Assembly: GCA_023250775.1 (NCBI GenBank)
Contig: JAHFAA010000092.1
Coordinates: 1 to 11,067 of the forward strand
Direction: 5' to 3'
DNA length: 11,067 nucleotides
DNA from: Bdellovibrionales bacterium
GTDB taxonomy: Bacteria > Bdellovibrionota > Bacteriovoracia > Bacteriovoracales > Bacteriovoracaceae
Below are positions 5,254 through 11,067 of the stretch, piece by piece. The translations under genes were made by a program, and so were the position numbers. The notes beneath the pieces were generated by a model that saw nothing but the letters and a program-made list of their open reading frames with translations, did no database searches and was not told the DNA's origin. Position 1 is the first letter of the stretch; every line of letters begins with the position of its first letter.

Positions 5254-8200
5254 ATGGCAAACAATCTAATTAATGCCGATGACGAGAAACACTCAAAGTC
5301 CAAGCTCGAAAAATATTATGCGGACAATTTAATTCCATCGGAAAAAAAGCCATACCTGACCGCCCTCAAAAAATCCGTTGGCCCTTATATGGCCTTGGAA
5401 GGTTCTAAACCTGGTTCCTTCGCTTATATGCAAGATGCCGGCAGCCAAATTGCAACGCTCGGTTTTGGATTTAACTCAGTCCCTTTTTTTGGAACCGGCC
5501 ATTTTCTTGAATCTTGGGCCAATTTATCAAACACCGATTCCTTTCTGGAAATGCGTAACTCTTTTGCCCAATTTCTTGCTCGTCAATTGAACTGGAAAAA
5601 TGTTTTTTTCAGAATTGGCCATTCAGGTGCCGAGGCCAATGAGATGGCCCTGGGCGAATGTTATCGAAATCGTCACAACAAAAGGGCCAAAAAGATTTTG
5701 GCCTTCGAAGGTTCTTTTCATGGAAGAATGATGGTGACTTTAAGTGCCACCTGGAACAAGAGCAAGCGCGAACCTTTTGAATGGCCGGGATATGAAGTGG
5801 TCTACTGCCCATCGCCTGAACTTCCTGATGAGGCCGTGAACCAACCTATTCCCAAGGATTGGCGGCAAAGCTGGGAAAATTCTCCCAACAACAATTGGGC
5901 GCCGAACCTAGAGTGGAGCATCGATTTGCAAATGGCGCGTGAAGTTCAGTCGCTGGCCAAGGTGCGCGAACACCTTTTATCCGAAGAAATTTTTGCGCTT
6001 GTGATTGAGCCTATGCAGTGTGAAGGTGGAGATCGTTATCTCTCAGACCGTTTTTTCACCGCGCTTGTCTTGATGGCACAGTCTCATGGCATCCCTGTCA
6101 TTTTTGATGAAGTCCAAACAGGCTTTCACCTTGGGCGAGAATTTTTCTGGCATCGCCAGTTAAAGCTTCAGGATCGCCACGGCAACCCTCTCGTCCCCAA
6201 CTACGTGGTTTGTGCCAAGAAAGCGCAAGTGGGCATGGTGCTTTCTCAAAGTCCTCTCGACATGACCGGCGAGGAATTTCAGGTCGCTTCCTTTATCAGA
6301 GGAACTATTCACGCCCAAATGTTGGCGCAGTCGCAAAAGGCGATCTGTGACTTGGAAAAAGAAACGAGAACGATGCTTAAACCTCTGATCGAGAAATACT
6401 CGCAATTTATTCACCGCCCTCGCTGCAATGGAATGGCCTTCGCCTTTGATGTAAAATCCGAAGAGTTTTTTAATAAATTCATCGATCTCCGTTTCAAGCA
6501 TGGCCTCCTTTACTACAATGCCGGCACCCATACCATGCGTTTCAGACTCAATCTCTCTTATGAAAAAGCGGATCTTGCCTTTCTTTTTGCCGAGCTGGAT
6601 AAAATTTGTGATGAGCTTTTTTTGCAGGCCAAACCTATTTTGCCAACTCAAGCTAAAATAGATGTGACGAGCATTGATTTTCTGTATCGCTGGCATGAGT
6701 TTTTTCTGGAACTGAAGCTGGATACATTTCTCGGGAAAGAAATCAATCTCAAGTCGGTTTGGGAAAAAGGTCTTTCACTCCTTCAGCTTCCTGAAGGTTA
6801 TCAGCTCATGCTGGTTGATTCCATAAATTTTGGACGTTTCAAAAATGCCATTGATGCTCTGGAAAAAACAATATACGAACCTGCGCGACAAACGGCCATC
6901 GCGACCCTTGAGTTAACCGCCAAAGACGCCAAGGGCATTGCCTTAGTCGTGTGCCAAGGCGAAAAGCTGGCGGCCATGGCCTTTGCCTCTCCACTCAAAA
7001 ACTATCCGCTTGAGCGAGGCGTTCGTCGTGATCCCTCTTTTGGCGATCCCAATAGCTACTATGCCATCGATACGACTGTCGCCAAAGAATTTCAGGGAAC
7101 AGGCCTTGGCCGTTCCATCAAGTATGCTTCCGTTCTGGCGGCCTTTCTGAAAAAGGCCAACCGGATCAATGGAAAAAATCGCCACATTCTGGCAAAATCT
7201 ATGTTGGGGCTTAACCTCTCGCACGGGAGCTATGAAATGGATTTTCTGCGTGAGGAATATGCTGACTTCGCAGAAAACCGCGATGTCACCTACTACACCA
7301 TGCCGCTTCAGTGGACTTCTCCTGCCATTAACCTTTGCTCGGCCATCAACTCTCCCTTGGGAGTCGGAGACCTCACAGCTGAATTCATGAAAAACAATCT
7401 TCACAGTATGGTGAACAAAGTTTGTCTTTCTAATTTTGTGAGCGAAAGTTACCTGGAAAATTTTAAATACTTGGTTTCTCTTGCGCCTTCTTTCTTACAG
7501 CATGCCTATTCCTCAAGCGGTCAGGCCGAGTGTGCCGACAAAATTGCCAAATCAATTTGGTATAACAGCAAAAAAAATATGAAGAGTCTCACTTTTGAAG
7601 GACACTTCTTTGGGTACGGCAGTTTTTTTGCCAGATCTCTGGGGCAATTCCACGCACCTTATTTCCCGGTTTCGGTGTTGCCTAACCCGACGGAAGAAAA
7701 TTTCGAGCAGGTTCTTCAATTAGTCGAGATGGAACTTGATCTCGGCAATATTATGGCGGTTTGGTTGGAACCTATTCGCCAACGTTTTATGGATTGTGTG
7801 CCACTAAAATTTTTAAAACTACTTAAGCAATTATGCAGTAAGCACAACGTCCCGATGGTTTACAACGAAACGGCCTCATCCTTTTTCCGCTTTAACCAAG
7901 AACACTTCTTTGCCGCCAATGATCCTGAAATTTGTCCTGACGCTCTCATGGTGTATGGCGGCGGGCAGATAGGCGCGGTCTGGATGCGACAAGATCTCTA
8001 TGTGGCAAAACCCCTTATGCTCATTAGTACGTGGGATGGCGACGAACTGTCGCTGGCCACCTATACCGAATCCATTCGACGAGTGTACGAGAAGAAACAT
8101 GAGTTCGGAGAAATTCGCAGAATTTTTAATGCCATTTTAAAAAATACGTTGAGCGAATGCCGCGTGAAGGATTTATTTCTCTCCACTGGATATGGACACT

Positions 8201-8379
8201 TTAAAGGCACGATTCCCACTTCTTTGCAGCAGTTGTTTTTAAAAGTTTCCACAACCCAAGAAGAGATGATTGAGTCTCGTTATCTAATTTGTCCCAACTT
8301 TGACAGCATGTTGCAGTTCATTCGAACAGCAGGAACTCTGACGGACGATTCAGGCGATGTAAACAATGACACTCACTGA
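5254..8379 (+). CDS. Trifunctional-looking fusion: lysine-6-aminotransferase-like domain, GNAT acetyltransferase domain, degenerate aminotransferase-like domain
   Basis: A 1041-residue protein. Residues 1-460 form a class III (fold type I) PLP aminotransferase closest in motifs to L-lysine 6-aminotransferase: HSGAEANEMAL (123-133), FEGSFHG (151-157), EPMQCEGGD (252-260), DEVQTGF (285-291, D285 for the PLP nitrogen) and AKKAQVG (321-327, K322 as Schiff-base lysine). Residues from about 500 to 690 look like a GNAT domain, with the acetyl-CoA loop QGTGLGR at 614-620. Residues from about 695 to 1030 again follow the aminotransferase layout: SSGQAECADK (753-762), FEGHFFG (781-787), LEP (838-840), YNETASSF (870-877), YGGGQIGAV (901-909) and STWDGDE (925-931). 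There the lysine is G902, the Asp is N871 and the FHG His is F786, so this copy cannot form the PLP aldimine. The protein probably transaminates and acetylates lysine-like diamines; the substrate is inferred. The start is set by AGGAG; the end overlaps the next gene by 14 bases. Confidence 0.87.
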   Translation: MANNLINADDEKHSKSKLEKYYADNLIPSEKKPYLTALKKSVGPYMALEGSKPGSFAYMQDAGSQIATLGFGFNSVPFFGTGHFLESWANLSNTDSFLEMRNSFAQFLARQLNWKNVFFRIGHSGAEANEMALGECYRNRHNKRAKKILAFEGSFHGRMMVTLSATWNKSKREPFEWPGYEVVYCPSPELPDEAVNQPIPKDWRQSWENSPNNNWAPNLEWSIDLQMAREVQSLAKVREHLLSEEIFALVIEPMQCEGGDRYLSDRFFTALVLMAQSHGIPVIFDEVQTGFHLGREFFWHRQLKLQDRHGNPLVPNYVVCAKKAQVGMVLSQSPLDMTGEEFQVASFIRGTIHAQMLAQSQKAICDLEKETRTMLKPLIEKYSQFIHRPRCNGMAFAFDVKSEEFFNKFIDLRFKHGLLYYNAGTHTMRFRLNLSYEKADLAFLFAELDKICDELFLQAKPILPTQAKIDVTSIDFLYRWHEFFLELKLDTFLGKEINLKSVWEKGLSLLQLPEGYQLMLVDSINFGRFKNAIDALEKTIYEPARQTAIATLELTAKDAKGIALVVCQGEKLAAMAFASPLKNYPLERGVRRDPSFGDPNSYYAIDTTVAKEFQGTGLGRSIKYASVLAAFLKKANRINGKNRHILAKSMLGLNLSHGSYEMDFLREEYADFAENRDVTYYTMPLQWTSPAINLCSAINSPLGVGDLTAEFMKNNLHSMVNKVCLSNFVSESYLENFKYLVSLAPSFLQHAYSSSGQAECADKIAKSIWYNSKKNMKSLTFEGHFFGYGSFFARSLGQFHAPYFPVSVLPNPTEENFEQVLQLVEMELDLGNIMAVWLEPIRQRFMDCVPLKFLKLLKQLCSKHNVPMVYNETASSFFRFNQEHFFAANDPEICPDALMVYGGGQIGAVWMRQDLYVAKPLMLISTWDGDELSLATYTESIRRVYEKKHEFGEIRRIFNAILKNTLSECRVKDLFLSTGYGHFKGTIPTSLQQLFLKVSTTQEEMIESRYLICPNFDSMLQFIRTAGTLTDDSGDVNNDTH

Positions 8380-9472
8380 TCAAGGACACCCCATCATTTA
8401 TTACCCTGCAGATAAAGGCCCCCGTGAGTGGGGGCAGATGCATGGGGAATCCATGCGCACGGGAATCCATGAGCTAGCAAAAATTCGGCAGGATTTGATG
8501 TTGAAAAAAAATCCCGCTTTAAAACCTAAGCTTAAAGATCTGGCCCAGCAGCAATGGGATATCACAAAGAAATTTGCTCCCTCTCTAGCATTAGAATTAG
8601 AAGGCCTATACCAAGGCTCCGGTCTCACGCTCACCGAAATTGTGATTCTCAACAACTATACCGATTTTAGAGATATTATTCCGGATCAAGGTTGCTCATC
8701 CATTGCCGCCAAACATCGAGACCACATGGTTGCCGGACAAACCTGGGATATGCATCGCACGGCCAAAAATTATATTTGCACCATTGTAGCTCCTGAGACG
8801 GCAGAAGGGCCTGGGCAAGTTATTCTTTCCTTAGTGGGATGCTTAGGGCTCATGGGAGTCAGTCAAAACGGTTTATTTATCGGTGTGAACAATATTAATA
8901 CCACTGGTGCCAGACCCGGGGTGATCTGGCCGGCGCTGGTTCGTCGCTCCCTGCAATTTCCCGATTTCAAGCAAATGCAAAGTAGCTTGATTAAGGCACC
9001 CGTGACCTCGGGACACAATTATCTCATTGCCGATGCAAAAACCGCCCAGCATTGGGAAATCACTCCTGATGTGAAGGAAATGGTGTCTTCCATTACAGAC
9101 GCGGATCGTGGTGGTCTTTGCTTTCATACCAATCATTGCATTTCTCCCAAGACAAAAGCGCTTGAAGATCAAGCGTCACTCAGTTCAACCACCTTTTCTC
9201 GCTGGCAGCTGCTGGAAGAGCATGGACACGATGTCACAGATGCGAAAGGACTCTTCAAAATTTTAACTTCACATATTAACCACCCCAAAGGTATCTGCAG
9301 CCATTTTGAAAGCGGGCTGCAGGACCCCTCTTTTACTTGCGGTGGTGGTGTCTACGATTTTCAAAGTAAAATCTTCGGCGTATGGCGAGGATGCCCCGTG
9401 CATGACGAGAACTATGTTCATTACGATTTTGATCTTGAAAAACTTAAGCTTTTGAAAACAACGCGAAGGTGA
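8366..9472 (+). CDS. C45-family Ntn hydrolase (penicillin acyltransferase / beta-alanyl-dopamine hydrolase-like)
   Basis: A 368-residue protein of peptidase family C45, which includes isopenicillin N acyltransferase and insect beta-alanyl-dopamine hydrolase. Members self-cleave before a cysteine that becomes the N-terminal nucleophile, then hydrolyse or transfer acyl groups on amides. The motif IIPDQGCSSIAA places the expected cut between G109 and C110, close to position 103 of the fungal enzyme. It is followed by GQTWDMH (124-130) and by GCLGLMGVSQNGLFIGVNNI, the typical beta-strand core. The N-terminal EWGQMHGESMR matches the family's G-x-x-HG element. No signal peptide is seen, so it is probably cytoplasmic. 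The ATG at 8366 lies inside the fusion gene with a weak ribosome-binding site, implying translational coupling. In this operon a deacylase of an N-acetylated intermediate, or an acyltransferase, is plausible. Family assignment is strong; substrate is unknown. Confidence 0.87.
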   Translation: MTLTDQGHPIIYYPADKGPREWGQMHGESMRTGIHELAKIRQDLMLKKNPALKPKLKDLAQQQWDITKKFAPSLALELEGLYQGSGLTLTEIVILNNYTDFRDIIPDQGCSSIAAKHRDHMVAGQTWDMHRTAKNYICTIVAPETAEGPGQVILSLVGCLGLMGVSQNGLFIGVNNINTTGARPGVIWPALVRRSLQFPDFKQMQSSLIKAPVTSGHNYLIADAKTAQHWEITPDVKEMVSSITDADRGGLCFHTNHCISPKTKALEDQASLSSTTFSRWQLLEEHGHDVTDAKGLFKILTSHINHPKGICSHFESGLQDPSFTCGGGVYDFQSKIFGVWRGCPVHDENYVHYDFDLEKLKLLKTTRR

Positions 9473-9475
9473 TTT

Positions 9476-10657
9476 ATGGATTTTCCTTTTCTCTTTTCCT
9501 GGACCAAGCAAAAAGATGCCACCTCATTTAATTTAAAAGAGGTCAAAGATCATCAGATTATTCTCGAATCAGGCCAACGAATTTTTGATCTAACCAGCAT
9601 CAGCTTTCAGGCATCTTTTGGCCTGAAAAATCAGCAGATCATCAATCCCATCATGGAGCAGCTTCGAAATGTTCCGATGACCTCGCCAAAGGCCGTTTTT
9701 AATCTTAAAACCGATGTCACCAAAAAACTTGTCGACCTTATTAATCTTGGAGGCGGAAAGATTTTCTATACCGTTTCCGGTGCCGAGTCAGTGGAAAATG
9801 CCATTAAAATGGCGCGCCAATTTACCGGGCGAAATTTGATTTTGGCGCGAAAAAAATCCTATCATGGTGCAAGCTTGGGTGCACTTTCCGTAACTGGAGA
9901 CTGGCGAAATCAAGGACATCTGACGCTGAGTGAGTATACCGTGCGCATTCCTGAGCCCGATGATGACCAAGATCTGGAGCAAACTCGCAAAATTATTTTG
10001 GAAACCGGACCAGAGAAAATCGCCGCTTTCTGCCTGGAAACTGTCTCCGGCGCCAACGGTGTTTATATTCCAAGTGCAAAATGGTGGAATGGCATTCAAA
10101 AACTGTGTAATGAATTTGGTATCAAACTTATTTTGGATGAAGTTGTCTGTGGTTTCTATCGAACAGGCCGTGCCTTTGGCTTTTTTCATTTTCCGGTCAG
10201 ACCGGATTTTATTTGTATGGCCAAGGCCATTTCAGGTGGATATGTGCCGTTTGGGGCATTATGGGTATCGGATGATTGTGCCCATTTCTATGACGATCGA
10301 GTGCTTAGTTGCGGTCTCACCAATTATGCTCATCCTTTGGGACTTGCCGCACTTAATGGTGTCCTGACCTTTACATCCTCTGTCGAATTCCAAAATAAAC
10401 TACGCAATTTGATTCCACATTTTTCAAATCAGCTTAACGAACTAAGAGAGCTTCCAGAAGTCAGCACCATCCGTAATATTGGAATGCTGGCGGCGATTGA
10501 ACTCAAAAAACCCCTTACCTTTGATGCTGTTTTTCAGGCCGGGGCCTATGCGCTCGTGAAAGAAAAAATGCTTATCCTTTGCCCGGCCTTAACTTATGGC
10601 ATTGATGAGCTGACGACGGCCATGAGAGTTATCCGCAAAGTCATCACCGCCCCGTAA
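9476..10657 (+). CDS. Class III aminotransferase (PLP-dependent)
   Basis: A 393-residue cytoplasmic class III (omega-type) aminotransferase with a complete active site: VSGAESVENAIKMAR at 100-114 (phosphate-binding loop), SYHGASLGALSVTGD at 128-142, LETVSGANGV at 187-196, LDEVVCGFYRTGRAFGF at 220-236 (D221 for the PLP nitrogen), MAKAISGGYVPFGAL at 248-262 (K250 as Schiff-base lysine) and the LTNYAHPLG loop at 281-289. It is slightly shorter than the common 420-460 residues, mainly at the N-terminus. The gene starts three bases after the C45 stop, with AAGG six bases before the ATG. Being followed by a 3-oxoacid CoA-transferase suggests its product is a beta-keto acid, as for YodT next to YodS/YodR in Bacillus subtilis. 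The amino donor and exact substrate cannot be read from sequence. Confidence 0.92.
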   Translation: MDFPFLFSWTKQKDATSFNLKEVKDHQIILESGQRIFDLTSISFQASFGLKNQQIINPIMEQLRNVPMTSPKAVFNLKTDVTKKLVDLINLGGGKIFYTVSGAESVENAIKMARQFTGRNLILARKKSYHGASLGALSVTGDWRNQGHLTLSEYTVRIPEPDDDQDLEQTRKIILETGPEKIAAFCLETVSGANGVYIPSAKWWNGIQKLCNEFGIKLILDEVVCGFYRTGRAFGFFHFPVRPDFICMAKAISGGYVPFGALWVSDDCAHFYDDRVLSCGLTNYAHPLGLAALNGVLTFTSSVEFQNKLRNLIPHFSNQLNELRELPEVSTIRNIGMLAAIELKKPLTFDAVFQAGAYALVKEKMLILCPALTYGIDELTTAMRVIRKVITAP

Positions 10658-10670
10658 TCTCAATTACCCC

Positions 10671-10675
10671 AGGAG
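10671..10675 (+). promoter_or_regulatory. Ribosome-binding site of the CoA-transferase gene
   Basis: AGGAG lies 10 bases before the ATG at 10686, in a 28-base gap after the aminotransferase stop that holds no terminator-like hairpin. It fits continued operon transcription and sets the start. Confidence 0.6.
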
Positions 10676-10685
10676 AATCTGTTAT

Positions 10686-11067
10686 ATGAGTAAAGTTTGT
10701 CGCGATGCCTTTGAGGCCTTAAACGGAATCAAATCTGGCATGACGCTCATGAGTGGAGGTTTTGGTCTATGCGGAATCGCGGAAAATTGTATTGATGCCC
10801 TCACACAAATCGATATCAAAGATCTCACTGTTATTTCAAATAATATTGGAAACTCCGGACGCGGCCTTGTGAAAATTCTGGTGCAAAAAAAAATCCGCAA
10901 GGCCATTTGTTCTTATGTTGGCGGCAATCCTGATCTTGAAAAACAAATGTTCGCCAAAGAAATTGAAGTCGACTTGGTTCCCCAGGGAACTTTTGCCGAA
11001 CGTATTCGGGCCGGCGGCATGGGAATTCGAGGTTTCTATACTCCGACCGGTTATGGAACAGTTGTGG
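10686..11067 (+). CDS. scoA: 3-oxoacid CoA-transferase subunit A, N-terminal 127 residues (runs off right edge)
   Basis: Subunit A of a succinyl-CoA:3-ketoacid (or acetoacetate/butyrate-type) CoA-transferase, which moves CoA between short acids in the cytoplasm. The sequence follows the family closely: SGMTLMSGGFGLCGIAENCI at 17-36, ISNNIGNSGRGLVKIL at 50-65, ICSYVGGNPDLEKQMF at 74-89, VDLVPQGTFAERIRAGGMGI at 95-114 and FYTPTGYGT at 117-125. The PQGT-xAERIRAGG and FTPTGYGT blocks are typical of the SCOT/ScoA branch. The catalytic glutamate belongs to subunit B, expected just downstream. Only the first half is in the window, and no defect is seen. Its place in this operon implies that a 3-oxo acid is activated to its CoA ester for thiolysis. 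Confidence 0.93.
   Translation, partial: MSKVCRDAFEALNGIKSGMTLMSGGFGLCGIAENCIDALTQIDIKDLTVISNNIGNSGRGLVKILVQKKIRKAICSYVGGNPDLEKQMFAKEIEVDLVPQGTFAERIRAGGMGIRGFYTPTGYGTVV

Noticed and set aside
6160..6696. Minus-strand open frame of 178 codons inside the fusion gene
   Set aside because: The plus-strand frame here contains recognisable aminotransferase motifs, including the PLP lysine; the antisense frame shows none.
6943..7404. Minus-strand open frame of 153 codons opposite the GNAT domain
   Set aside because: The plus-strand frame carries the QGTGLGR motif; the antisense product resembles nothing.
7340..8379. The idea that the C-terminal part of the fusion is a decayed, broken gene
   Set aside because: The frame is open without stops or frameshifts, ends in an overlap with the next gene and keeps the aminotransferase layout, so it looks like a retained pseudoenzyme domain rather than a pseudogene.
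9930..10367. Plus-strand frame of 145 codons within the second aminotransferase gene
   Set aside because: It is a shifted reading of a gene with a complete set of class III motifs.

Overview
The window looks like a chromosomal segment of a Gram-negative bacterium with roughly even base composition. No gene is diagnostic of the taxon. A relative of the Bdellovibrionota (Bacteriovorax/Bdellovibrio-like) or another deltaproteobacteria-like lineage is my best guess, from the style of the TPR plus winged-helix regulator and of the proteins around it. That placement is inference, held with low confidence. I saw no CRISPR array, tRNA, rRNA, insertion sequence or phage gene.

The left part (1-4033) is on the minus strand. 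In transcription order it holds a TPR-repeat regulator with an OmpR-type DNA-binding domain, an unrecognised probably exported protein, and a RimI-like acetyltransferase; these three genes overlap end to end. A 130-base gap follows, with two consecutive terminator-like hairpins and a possible 19-codon ORF. Then come rimP and nusA, overlapping by ATGA; nusA runs off the left edge. The second hairpin, with its U9 tract, ends only about 10 bases before the preferred rimP start, so it is a candidate attenuator for the rimP-nusA operon.

A divergent intergenic region (4034-4205) separates this from a tightly packed plus-strand operon (4206-11067, running off the right edge). It encodes a D-Ala-D-Ala-ligase-type ATP-grasp enzyme, a 1041-residue fusion, a C45-family (penicillin acyltransferase-like) Ntn hydrolase, a normal class III aminotransferase, and the A subunit of a 3-oxoacid CoA-transferase. 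The fusion is a lysine-6-aminotransferase-like domain, a GNAT acetyltransferase domain and a second, catalytically degenerate aminotransferase-like domain. Spacings of 28 bases or less and overlapping ends support co-transcription.

The most interesting content is this operon. Acetyltransferase, class III aminotransferase, CoA-transferase and amide hydrolase are the activities needed to acetylate beta-lysine at N6, transaminate it to a 3-oxo acid, activate that with CoA and later remove the acetyl group. Bacillus subtilis carries a similar set beside lysine 2,3-aminomutase (the yodP-yodT region with kamA). I therefore propose a lysine/beta-lysine-type degradation operon in an unusual fused form. 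The ATP-grasp gene is not explained by that model and leaves room for an amide-forming pathway instead. The fusion itself looks like a built-in pseudo-heterodimer with one working PLP site.
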